From an uncultured Gemmatimonadota bacterium (GTDB taxonomy: Bacteria > Gemmatimonadota > Gemmatimonadetes > Gemmatimonadales > GWC2-71-9): a DNA stretch of 11,440 nucleotides. Position numbers and translations under genes: made by a program. This document shows positions 1-6,657 of the stretch, piece by piece; the first letter of the stretch is position 1; every line of letters begins with the position of its first letter. The stretch covers positions 1-11,440 of the forward strand of contig CAJVYZ010000035.1 of the NCBI GenBank assembly GCA_913009915.1, in the 5' to 3' direction. The notes beneath the pieces were generated by a model. The model had not been told where the DNA came from, made no database searches, and saw nothing but the letters and a program-made list of their open reading frames with translations.

Positions 1-1335
1 ATGGAGGTGCGCTTCGTCGATGGCAATCGCGTGCACGACGCCGTGGTTAACGCCCTGCGTGCCGCGCTCTCTCTTGTAGATGCGAAAAGCAGTGCGCTCG
101 ATTCCTACACAAGTCCCAGCCGACCGCTGAATTCGCCCCAACTGGTCACGGAAGGTCCGGGTTTCTCTTTCGAAGGAACTACCCAAGGAGCGCCGCCTCA
201 ATCGAACGCTGGAAGCGTCGCCTTGGAAAAGAGCGCTGAAGCGCCTGAAGACTCCGCGTCCCCCTTCAGGGTCCTCGCGCAGTGGCGCTCGTCATTCATC
301 ATCTGCGATTGCCCGCATGGGCTCGCGATCGTGGATCAGCACGTCGCCCACGAACGTCTTCGTTTCGAGCAGTTCCGCCGCTTCATAGCGAAGCCGCAGG
401 GACGCCAACCCTTTTTGATCCCTCCGCTCTACGAACTTCCACGCGCCTACACACACAGGGCCGAAGAGATGGCCTCCCTTCTCGAATCGCAAGGCTTCAT
501 TGCGGAGGCGATGGACGGAGTGGGCGGCCGGCTGAATGCGTTCGAACACATGAAGGCCATGATCGAGGCCGGGGCAGCCGGCGTCCACTTCGAAGACCAA
601 CTGTCCTCGGAGAAGAAGTGCGGTCATCTGGGCGGTAAGGTGCTGATTCCAACCGCGCACTTCATCAGGACACTGGTGTCGGCCAGGTTGGCTGCCGATG
701 TCCTCAACGTGCCAACCGTGCTCATCGCCCGGACCGACGCCAATAGCGCCAAACTGCTCACCAGTGACGTCGACCCGTACGACCACGCGTTCATGACCGG
801 AGAACGCACTCCTGAGGGCTACTTCAGGATCAGCGACGGTCTCGAATGCGCCATTGCGCGAGGTCGGGCCTACGCTCCCTACGCCGATCTGCTGTGGTGT
901 GAGACCGCTAAGCCGGATCTGGACGAGGCCCGCCGGTTTGCCGAGGCGATCCGGGAGGAGTACCCCGACAAGCTCCTCGCCTACAACTGCTCACCCTCGT
1001 TCAACTGGCGGCGCAATCTCGACGCGTCCACCATCGAGAGGTTCCAAAGAGAACTCGGTGCCATGGGGTACAAGTTCCAGTTCGTGACCCTTGCCGGGTT
1101 CCACCAGCTAAACCACGGGATGTTCGAACTGGCCCGGAGCTATCGCGATCGGGGAATGGCCGCCTACGCCGAGTTGCAGGACGCCGAGCTTGCGTCGGAG
1201 GCCCACGGGTACAGCGCCACCCGCCATCAACGCGAGGTCGGGACCGGCTACTTCGATCTGGTGAGCCAGGTGATCTCCGGGGGGACCAGTTCGACCACGG
1301 CTCTGGCGGATTCCACGGAAGCCGCCCAGTTCTGA
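1..1335 (+). CDS. aceA: Chimeric ORF: MutL C-terminal domain fragment joined to isocitrate lyase (N-terminally truncated)
   Basis: Two unrelated proteins are read as one frame. Residues 1-170 look like the mismatch-repair protein MutL. M-E-V-R-F at the start matches the motif that follows HPAK in the MutL N-terminal half, so the ATG at base 1 is probably an internal Met and the real gene begins outside the window. A low-complexity linker (about 28-88) leads into the C-terminal dimerisation/endonuclease domain, with the metal-site motif [12 protein letters not shown] at 112-123, matching DQHA(X)2E(X)4E. From about residue 174 the sequence is isocitrate lyase, the glyoxylate-cycle enzyme that splits isocitrate into glyoxylate and succinate. 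It carries KKCGH with catalytic Cys207, the CETAKPDL and NCSPSFNW motifs, [11 protein letters not shown], and the normal C-terminus ending in QF. About the first 160 residues of the lyase, including Mg-binding aspartates, are absent, so this product should be inactive. A chimeric assembly is more likely than a natural fusion. Confidence 0.85.
   Translation: MEVRFVDGNRVHDAVVNALRAALSLVDAKSSALDSYTSPSRPLNSPQLVTEGPGFSFEGTTQGAPPQSNAGSVALEKSAEAPEDSASPFRVLAQWRSSFIICDCPHGLAIVDQHVAHERLRFEQFRRFIAKPQGRQPFLIPPLYELPRAYTHRAEEMASLLESQGFIAEAMDGVGGRLNAFEHMKAMIEAGAAGVHFEDQLSSEKKCGHLGGKVLIPTAHFIRTLVSARLAADVLNVPTVLIARTDANSAKLLTSDVDPYDHAFMTGERTPEGYFRISDGLECAIARGRAYAPYADLLWCETAKPDLDEARRFAEAIREEYPDKLLAYNCSPSFNWRRNLDASTIERFQRELGAMGYKFQFVTLAGFHQLNHGMFELARSYRDRGMAAYAELQDAELASEAHGYSATRHQREVGTGYFDLVSQVISGGTSSTTALADSTEAAQF
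502..528 (+). other. Probable chimeric junction between mutL and aceA fragments
   Basis: MutL-like sequence ends around residues 165-173, and isocitrate lyase begins at about G175-G176, just before LNAFE. In normal lyases that point follows a conserved AEAGFGG. The bases encoding A-E-A (502-510) would fit either parent, so a short microhomology may lie at the joint. Codon use changes here. Upstream, Glu codons are 9 GAA to 4 GAG and none of 13 Arg codons is CGG. Downstream, GAG outnumbers GAA about 13 to 7 and CGG is the commonest Arg codon. This suggests that two genomes were joined. Confidence 0.65.
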
Positions 1336-1352
1336 GTGGCCGAAGAGAAAAG

Positions 1353-1395
1353 CGAATGCCAGGAATATCGAATATCGAATGCCAGGAATATCGAA
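1353..1395. repeat. Tandem 20-bp direct repeat, 23-bp period
   Basis: The 20-mer CGAATGCCAGGAATATCGAA occurs exactly at 1353-1372 and again at 1376-1395, giving a 23-bp period. The repeats are AT-rich compared with the surrounding GC-rich genes and lie 17 bases after the lyase stop. They overlap the left arm of the inverted repeat described separately. No open reading frame explains them. Confidence 0.9.
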
Positions 1396-1441
1396 ATTTC
1401 GGCTGATCGAGTTCACTTCGTTATTCGATATTCGATATTCC
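1362..1441. repeat. Perfect 19-bp inverted repeat between convergent genes; possible intergenic repeat element or terminator
   Basis: GGAATATCGAATATCGAAT at 1362-1380 is the exact reverse complement of 1423-1441, with a 42-base loop. Each arm contains two tandem AATATCG-type heptamers, so slipped pairings are possible. It lies between the stop of the lyase frame (1335) and the stop of the minus-strand transporter gene (1532), where a bidirectional terminator or a dispersed palindromic element is often found. No clear T-tract follows on the plus strand. The minus strand reads GCTTTTCTCTT about 10 bases past the stem, so intrinsic termination could only be weak. The rest of the 196-bp spacer (1442-1531) shows nothing I recognise. 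Confidence 0.75.
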
Positions 1442-1531
1442 CTAGGCGCGGTCTTGCCTCCCTGTCGCCGCCACATGACGGACGTTCCCTACGGGCCGTC
1501 CTGCAAATTCTGCGATCAGTTCATCCTACCA

Positions 1532-3253
1532 TCAGCCTGATTTCTCACGCGGGCCAAACAACGCCCAGGCGAACCATACCAGCGAGATCACCCACGCGCC
1601 GTAGAACACCACTCGGACCGGGTGGATGGTGATGCTTTCGATTGTTCCCGGCGGGACTCCCCACTGACCGAGAACCACCCGGCTCACCTGTTCCACCGAA
1701 AACCAGCCCCACAGGATCGCCGCCCACAAGAGACCCAGCCGGTTCCACAGGCCAGGTCCCATGACCCGTGGGAGCCGGCGGGCGCTCATCACGCCCACGA
1801 CGATCGCGAAGCAGTACATGCTGCCGATGGTGAACGGCCCGGCGATGAGCACCAGGAAGTCCGGTTGCAGCGCTCTCAGTCCCTCACCGCCGACCCAGGA
1901 GGCCACGATGATCGCCATCGAGGCCAACACGAACGCGGTCAGGAAGAACAAGAACGATCGCTTCAACGACCAGAACCTGGTTCGCCGGCCGTACCCTTCG
2001 TAGAAGATTGTTCCGGCGATGCGCGTGACGGTGTCCACGATGCCCAGTTGGGTCGAGAACAGCACGAAGGCGCCTCCGAGGAGAAATACTACCTGCAACC
2101 AGGTACCACCTCGTGCGGCAAGCACGGTGCCCTGACGCGCGACGGTCTGGGACAGGTTGCCGGCCAACTCGGGGTTGTCGGTGCCGATGGTCGCCGCCAC
2201 GATCAGGGTGGTGATGACGACGGAGACGATGATCAACAGCACGAACGTTACCAGGAGTTCGGTCCTGGCAACCCTGATCCACTCCAGGTACCGTCGAATA
2301 CCACGCGGTTCCGCGCCGGGGTCGAATACATAGCCCGTGGCGCTGACGTCTTCGTTGGTGCCCCTAATACCGGCGATGCGCCCCTGGTAGGTGGCCATGC
2401 CGAACCCCTTGTCCCGCAACCAAAGCGACTGGGCCAATAGCAGAGTTCCGCCGGACCCGGCGTATGCCACGGCAAGGAGAAGGGTGGGGAACTGGGAGCC
2501 GGTGAGCAGCTCCTTGGGTGCCACGCCGAGTGAAACCGCCCCGCGGCCCAGGGCCCAGATGTGCTCCGGTACGACGCCCACCACCAGGAGCGCCACGGCA
2601 AGCATGGGGAAGAATCCGAGTACCAAGCCGATCTCGAATCGCTCTAGAGAGTTGTAGACGATCTTGGACGCTGCCAGACCGGTCCAGATGAAGGCCAGCA
2701 TGGCCAGGGCGATGGGTTGCCACGGAAGCACCCGCCCGGTAGCGGCGGTGACGATGTCACTGGTGAACTCGGCCGACTGCGACGCCCAGCCGGGCCAGAA
2801 GAAGCTGATGAGCGTCGCCCCCAGGAAGAACCAGGGCCATATCCGCCAGCGGGTGAGTCGGGCCATGCCGCCGAACACCGATTCGCCCGTGGCGATGGTC
2901 CACCGCTCGATCTCCTGCAACACCACGAATTGCGTCAGGACCCCGATCCAAAACAGCCACCAGATCGAGAATCCGTTGACGGCTACCAGATTGGGCCACA
3001 ACAGAAACTCCCCGGCGCCCAATCCCATTCCGAGTGCGATAATGGATGGGCCGATCAGATGCCGTAGTCGCGGAACGCAGGGGATTTCTTGGTAGAGCTT
3101 GAACGGTGGGCCGCAGCCTCGCCGGGGGAACTCCTCCCCCTCGGGCGCGTCTGGCAGCGAGGCGTCGTCGAGTGGATGAAACACGCCCGCCCGATATTTC
3201 CGTCCAGCGGTATCGGAACAGCGGACCTGGTGATCCGTCTGTGGCTGGGTCAT
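1532..3253 (-). CDS. Nramp-like (APC-superfamily) multi-pass membrane transporter, divergent subfamily
   Basis: 573-residue integral membrane protein. After a hydrophilic N-terminal region of about 65 residues come roughly 11-12 hydrophobic segments, near 68-90, 97-114, 140-160, 178-196, 208-228, 256-276, 332-355, 384-404, 433-453, 465-488, 505-522 and 546-566. The order and the GPSIIALG entry to the first helix resemble the Nramp metal-ion transporters. The metal-binding DPGN of helix 1 is replaced by GLGAGE (77-82), and the helix 6 MPH motif is replaced by a segment ending in QSLWLRDKG (275-283). Substrate is therefore unknown. Mn/Fe cannot be assumed, and Mg-type Nramp-related transport is one alternative. 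I chose the ATG at 3253 (MTQPQTD); the frame stays open to 3340, but those extra residues look non-coding. No good Shine-Dalgarno precedes 3253. A small CTGGG/CCCAG hairpin lies directly upstream of it. The gene ends convergently with the lyase frame. Confidence 0.85.
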   Translation of the reverse strand: MTQPQTDHQVRCSDTAGRKYRAGVFHPLDDASLPDAPEGEEFPRRGCGPPFKLYQEIPCVPRLRHLIGPSIIALGMGLGAGEFLLWPNLVAVNGFSIWWLFWIGVLTQFVVLQEIERWTIATGESVFGGMARLTRWRIWPWFFLGATLISFFWPGWASQSAEFTSDIVTAATGRVLPWQPIALAMLAFIWTGLAASKIVYNSLERFEIGLVLGFFPMLAVALLVVGVVPEHIWALGRGAVSLGVAPKELLTGSQFPTLLLAVAYAGSGGTLLLAQSLWLRDKGFGMATYQGRIAGIRGTNEDVSATGYVFDPGAEPRGIRRYLEWIRVARTELLVTFVLLIIVSVVITTLIVAATIGTDNPELAGNLSQTVARQGTVLAARGGTWLQVVFLLGGAFVLFSTQLGIVDTVTRIAGTIFYEGYGRRTRFWSLKRSFLFFLTAFVLASMAIIVASWVGGEGLRALQPDFLVLIAGPFTIGSMYCFAIVVGVMSARRLPRVMGPGLWNRLGLLWAAILWGWFSVEQVSRVVLGQWGVPPGTIESITIHPVRVVFYGAWVISLVWFAWALFGPREKSG

Positions 3254-3272
3254 CTGGGTTCCCAGGGGGAGG

Positions 3273-3581
3273 ATGGTTCTGCTAATTTTCCAGAAGATAG
3301 GTGTCGTTGGTGCCCGCAGCCAACTGGCCGCCGCCTGCACCGGAGTGTGGCCCGTGTCGCTGATTCCGATCGTACCTCATCACCAACCTGCCGTGAGCAG
3401 CGGCCGGCTTGGGTGGGCGGAGAAGGTGGCGACCCGCCTGGGGGAGGAACACCCCGAGTTCAGGGTGAAGGAATTGTTCCAACCGCTGGTGGCGGACCGT
3501 CTATCGGACGCGGGGACGGTGCACCTCGATGACCTGAGTACCATCCCCGGGGCGGGGATGGTAGGTCCATCTGCAAGCTAG
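3273..3581 (+). CDS. Doubtful small ORF of unknown function (102 aa, or 62 aa from GTG 3393)
   Basis: I do not recognise this product. From about 3393 to 3530 the frame has G or C at most third positions and a protein-like composition (for example WAEKVATRLGEEHPEFRVKE at residues 48-67). This could mark a real short gene or the tail of a decayed one. Against it: the ATG at 3273 directly abuts GGGGGAGG with no spacing, the GTG at 3393 has no ribosome-binding site, the first 40 residues look non-coding, and the last codons run through a strong hairpin (3539-3563). If the 3273 start were used, it would lie only 19 bases from the divergent transporter start, leaving no room for promoters. Confidence 0.22.
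   Translation: MVLLIFQKIGVVGARSQLAAACTGVWPVSLIPIVPHHQPAVSSGRLGWAEKVATRLGEEHPEFRVKELFQPLVADRLSDAGTVHLDDLSTIPGAGMVGPSAS
3539..3563. terminator. Strong 10-bp hairpin in the gap downstream of the NTF2-like gene
   Basis: TACCATCCCC at 3539-3548 pairs perfectly with GGGGATGGTA at 3554-3563 across a 5-base loop. On the minus strand it lies about 65 bases past the stop of the NTF2-like gene, where it could end or protect that transcript. There is no T-run on either side, so it is not a standard intrinsic terminator. It may also form in the long leader of the transporter mRNA if transcription continues through the gap. Apart from this stem and the doubtful ORF, the 3254-3629 gap shows nothing I recognise. 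Confidence 0.4.
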
Positions 3582-3629
3582 GTCCGAACCTCTGAAACGT
3601 GTATGAAGGAGGCGTTAAGAATTGATGAA

Positions 3630-4094
3630 TCAGTCAGCGGCTTCTTCGCACCCTTCCCGGCGGCGCGTATCCGTGATGCGGACGATGCTCCAGCCTTCCT
3701 TGCCGTTGAACAGTTGGAACGCGTTGACGCCGCAATGGCTCAGGTCACCCCCGAGGTAGAAAGCATAGGGCGTCCAGGCGGTAGCCATGCGTCCATCGAT
3801 GTGCACCACTGGCTCCCATATGCGCTCGTCCCACTCCTTGTCGTGCGGGGTACCGACGGCCTTGACGAACTCGTCTGGCATGCCCGTGCGGATGACGGGA
3901 TCGCCTTGACGATTGACGAAGATCGAGGCTGTGGTCATCGTTGGATGGAATGTCGACCGGACCATGGCGCTGTCGCCGGCCCGCATGCCGTCGAACAGCC
4001 GGTTGACTACCGCCATGACCTCGGCTTCCTCGGACTGGCCGGCCAGTGGACTGGCGCCGGCCGCCAGCAGGGCAACGAGCAAGAGTCGTTTCAT
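3630..4094 (-). CDS. Exported NTF2-like (SnoaL/lumazine-binding-like) fold protein
   Basis: 154 residues. A classic signal peptide covers residues 1 to about 19: two positive residues, a Leu/Ala-rich core, then SPLAGQ. The mature protein is expected in the periplasm or outside the cell. The rest fits the small alpha+beta cone of the NTF2-like superfamily. An amphipathic helix (EEAEVMAVVNRLFDGMRAGD, 22-41) is followed by the typical STFHPTMTTASIF segment, and strands such as NAFQLFNGKEGWSIVRITDT (124-143) form the sheet. Many such proteins in environmental bacteria are annotated only as nuclear transport factor 2 family, and no catalytic residues can be assigned here. The start has a good ribosome-binding site, AGGAGA, 10 bases upstream on the minus strand. 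It is transcribed away from the serine hydrolase, with which it shares an upstream region of under 90 bp. Confidence 0.8.
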   Translation of the reverse strand: MKRLLLVALLAAGASPLAGQSEEAEVMAVVNRLFDGMRAGDSAMVRSTFHPTMTTASIFVNRQGDPVIRTGMPDEFVKAVGTPHDKEWDERIWEPVVHIDGRMATAWTPYAFYLGGDLSHCGVNAFQLFNGKEGWSIVRITDTRRREGCEEAAD

Positions 4095-4122
4095 GCGTGT
4101 ATTCTCTCCTCACCAACACTTG

Positions 4123-4128
4123 AGTATA
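4123..4128 (-). promoter_or_regulatory. Candidate -10 element for the NTF2-like gene in the divergent intergenic region
   Basis: On the minus strand this reads TATACT, one mismatch from the TATAAT consensus. It lies about 29 bases upstream of the ATG at 4094 and just before the AGGAGA ribosome-binding site. No convincing -35 hexamer is present 16-18 bases further upstream, so the call rests on the -10 match and its position. I could not identify a promoter on the plus strand for the divergent hydrolase. Confidence 0.3.
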
Positions 4129-4180
4129 CAGTTGATCGGTATCGTCCTCATACGACGAATGACCGATGGGAGTTTCCGCC

Positions 4181-4849
4181 GTGGCACTGCACCAACGTCT
4201 GACCATCAAGGTTCCTCGTACTGCCACCTATTCCCTTCTGGGAGATCCCGGGAAGGTACCTACCGAATGCTGGTTCGTATACCATGGGTATGCCCAGCTG
4301 GCCCACCGGTTCCTGCGGCGCTTCGAAGGGCTCGAGGAGCGAGGCCGGTGGATCGTGGCCCCCGAGGGCTTGAGTCGTTTCTACGTGCATGGGAGTCATG
4401 GGTTGGTCGGCGCCAGTTGGATGACCCGGGAAGACCGCGAGGCCGAGATAGAGGACTACGTCGGCTATCTCGACGCGCTCTACGCCAGCTTGCTCTCCAA
4501 TGCGGCCGCCGCTCCAAGGATCGTCCTGCTCGGCTTTTCGCAGGGGTGCGCCACGGCGTCGCGCTGGGCGGCGCGGGGGACGGCACGCCCTGCCCGGGTC
4601 GTCTTGTGGGGCGAACTTCAGGCCCACGACCTGACCGACGAGGATTACCGTCGGCTGCGGGAACAAGGGACCGAGGTACTCTTCGTCGTGGGCAGGGAGG
4701 ACCCCTACATTTCGCTTACCGCGGTGGAGCGTGCGGCGAAGGAACTCGAGGACCGGGGCTTGACGGTCGAAACCGTCTCGTTCGATGGTGGGCATGACAT
4801 CGACGGTCCGACCCTCATGCGGGTTGCCCAGGCCGACGAGGAAGACTGA
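4181..4849 (+). CDS. Serine hydrolase of the phospholipase/carboxylesterase (alpha/beta hydrolase) family
   Basis: 222 residues from the GTG at 4181. It resembles the small acyl-protein thioesterase / carboxylesterase group, which hydrolyses ester or thioester bonds of acyl substrates, probably in the cytoplasm because no signal peptide is seen. The nucleophile elbow is GFSQG with Ser120. The acid is probably Asp174 in VVGREDPY, and the base is His205 in FDGGHDI. The HGYAQLA segment (35-41) would form the oxyanion hole. All three catalytic residues are in the order and spacing expected for the family, and the length is normal. I prefer the GTG because GGGAG lies 8 bases upstream. An in-frame ATG at 4166 would add five residues but has a poor ribosome-binding site. 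Substrate cannot be told from sequence. The gene is divergent from the NTF2-like gene and separated by 113 bp from the kinase gene. Confidence 0.88.
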   Translation: MALHQRLTIKVPRTATYSLLGDPGKVPTECWFVYHGYAQLAHRFLRRFEGLEERGRWIVAPEGLSRFYVHGSHGLVGASWMTREDREAEIEDYVGYLDALYASLLSNAAAAPRIVLLGFSQGCATASRWAARGTARPARVVLWGELQAHDLTDEDYRRLREQGTEVLFVVGREDPYISLTAVERAAKELEDRGLTVETVSFDGGHDIDGPTLMRVAQADEED

Positions 4850-4863
4850 TAGACCGTCGGGCC

Positions 4864-4888
4864 AGGTTGCCCCGCGGTGCGCCAACCT
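4864..4888 (+). terminator. Weak hairpin terminator candidate after the serine hydrolase gene
   Basis: AGGTTG (4864-4869) pairs with CAACCT (4883-4888) around a GC-rich 13-base loop, followed closely by CCTATTTTG. It begins 15 bases past the hydrolase stop. The stem is short and the T-run is only four bases, so termination would be partial. The position fits an end to the hydrolase transcript before the kinase operon starts. Confidence 0.35.
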
Positions 4889-4962
4889 CCTATTTTGCCA
4901 AGCGGTAGCACCCACCACTCCTCGTTACTACACCATGACTTATCTGCCTGTCTCGAGGCTGC

Positions 4963-6657
4963 ATGAACGCTGAGGACGCCGTCAACACGGAGTCTCGCAC
5001 GCTCGCCAACCGGGCCCTGGTCCGGCGGACTCTGCCTAGTCAGCGGACCATGATCTCGTGGCTGTTTGCCGCGCGCACGCTCCTGGCGGTGGTCACCTTG
5101 TTCGGCGCCGCCTTGTTCTGGACCGACGCGCCTGACATATCGTTCATCGTGAGTGTGGCGGTGTTGATCGCCTTCACCATCACGGTCTATGGCTGGTGGT
5201 CGGTCTGGGTACGGGAGACCGAGCCGGGCCTGTGGTTCCTGTACGCACAGGCGGTGGTAGACCTGGGGCTCACCGCCACCCTGGTGCACTTCTCCGGCGG
5301 CGTTACCAGCCCGTTTACCTCGCTCTACATCGTGTTCATCTCGGCCTACGCCATCCTCATGCCGCCGTGGTCAGGAGCGATGGTGACGGTCGTTGCTGGC
5401 GGCGCCTATGCCGCTGAAGCCGTGTGGTTCCACTCGGGCGGGGTCGACGTCAGCGTATGGGGCAGCCAGGCCGTTGTCTTTACCGCGATATTCGTCATCG
5501 TTGCCACTCTGGGGCACCGGCTGCGTCAGGCGTCGATGGAGCAGCACACGCTCCGTAGCGAACTGGTGCGGATTAGGCTCGAGGCCGACGACATCTTGCG
5601 CAATATCCGCTCGGGGGTGCTCACCATCGACAGCCTCGGCCGGTTGGCGTTCATCAATCCGACCGCCGAGCGGCTATTGCTGATCGATGGAGCAGCGGTG
5701 ATGGGCCTCCCGGTGCTCGACCAACTCAAGGGCCGCTCGTCGGAGCTGTGGGCCGCCATCGTTGCCGGCATCCGCCACGGGCGGAAAGTCAATCGGGGTG
5801 AGGGCTTCATCCTCCGGGAAGACGGCTCGATGTTCCCCATCGGACTCACGACCACTACGTTCGAACACGGTTCCGCCAAGACTCCTTCGGTGACGGCCCT
5901 GTTCACCGACATATCGGACTCGAAGCAACTGCAGGAACTGCATTTGAGGGCGGAACGCCTCGAAGCGGTCGCGGCGCTCAGCGCGTCACTGGCGCACGAG
6001 ATCCGCAATCCGCTTGCCTCGATCCGGAGTTCCGTAGAGCAATTGGCCAAGTCCGTGCAGGCCGGCGATGACGAGCGGGTCTTGGCTAACCTGATCATGC
6101 AGGAAACTGATCGGCTCAACCGGCTACTCAGTGAGTTTCTCGATTTTTCGCGGGTCCGGGTCACTAAGTTCGTCCAAGTTGACCTCCTCGCCGTCGTGCG
6201 GGCGGCTGCCCGTCTGGTGCATGAGCACCCCGATTGTTGTGACAATGTGACCATCAACATCGAAGGATTCGCCACCATGATCGACGGAGACGAGGACCTC
6301 CTCCATCGGGTGGCCGCCAACCTCCTCCTCAATGCCGCTCAGGCCGCGCAGGGCCCGGTCACGGTGTCGGTGAGGGTCAGCAAGGCGGACTCGTCGGACC
6401 TGCCGCACGGCAGTGGGGTGGAGGATCCCGTGCGATTGCAGATTAGTGACGACGGTCCCGGCATTCCTCCCGAGATCGCCGACGACCTGTTCCAGCCGTT
6501 CGTGACCGGCCGGCCCGGGGGCACGGGATTGGGGCTGGCTATCGTTCAGCGGGCGGTCGACGCGCACCGCGGGCTCGTCATGGTAGATTCGAGTACCGAG
6601 GGCACGACTTTCACCATCTTTTTGCCATCGAAGTGGCAGGCGGAGGAGGCGGTATGA
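4963..6657 (+). CDS. Membrane sensor histidine kinase (six-TM input, PAS, HisKA, HATPase; PilS/NtrB-like)
   Basis: 564 residues. Six predicted membrane helices (about 30-53, 60-82, 90-110, 118-136, 138-156, 167-185) form the input region, with no large periplasmic domain, as in PilS-type kinases. A PAS domain follows (about 203-320). The dimerisation/phosphoacceptor domain has SLAHEIRNPL with His345. The ATP-binding domain shows the N box (N453 and N457 in VAANLLLNAAQAA), the G1 box DDGPGIP (496-502) and the G2 box GGTGLGLAI (519-527). All catalytic motifs look intact. The kinase should autophosphorylate on His345 and pass the phosphate to the response regulator encoded next. That gene's ATG overlaps this stop codon (ATGA), so the two are translationally coupled. 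The start at 4963 has GAGG five bases upstream. The signal sensed is unknown. Possible cues include membrane or envelope state, or a small hydrophobic ligand. Confidence 0.92.
   Translation: MNAEDAVNTESRTLANRALVRRTLPSQRTMISWLFAARTLLAVVTLFGAALFWTDAPDISFIVSVAVLIAFTITVYGWWSVWVRETEPGLWFLYAQAVVDLGLTATLVHFSGGVTSPFTSLYIVFISAYAILMPPWSGAMVTVVAGGAYAAEAVWFHSGGVDVSVWGSQAVVFTAIFVIVATLGHRLRQASMEQHTLRSELVRIRLEADDILRNIRSGVLTIDSLGRLAFINPTAERLLLIDGAAVMGLPVLDQLKGRSSELWAAIVAGIRHGRKVNRGEGFILREDGSMFPIGLTTTTFEHGSAKTPSVTALFTDISDSKQLQELHLRAERLEAVAALSASLAHEIRNPLASIRSSVEQLAKSVQAGDDERVLANLIMQETDRLNRLLSEFLDFSRVRVTKFVQVDLLAVVRAAARLVHEHPDCCDNVTINIEGFATMIDGDEDLLHRVAANLLLNAAQAAQGPVTVSVRVSKADSSDLPHGSGVEDPVRLQISDDGPGIPPEIADDLFQPFVTGRPGGTGLGLAIVQRAVDAHRGLVMVDSSTEGTTFTIFLPSKWQAEEAV

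Noticed and set aside
292..786. Long antisense open frame opposite the mutL/aceA chimera (164 codons)
   Set aside because: It lies wholly opposite well-supported coding sequence, has no recognisable domain, and is expected by chance in GC-rich DNA.
1622..2440. 272-codon plus-strand frame opposite the transporter gene
   Set aside because: Its composition is rich in Gly, His, Arg, Asp and Gln, as typical of antisense shadows. The minus strand encodes a clear membrane protein here.
1532..3340. Longer 602-residue version of the transporter starting at 3340
   Set aside because: The extra 29 residues have no membrane, targeting or conserved features. The ATG at 3253 gives a more plausible N-terminus, though no start here has a good ribosome-binding site.
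3603..4797. Plus-strand frames 3603-4202 and 3913-4797 across the NTF2-like and hydrolase genes
   Set aside because: They overlap the NTF2-like and hydrolase genes in the wrong strand or frame, show no domain, and have Arg/Gly/Pro-rich shadow composition.
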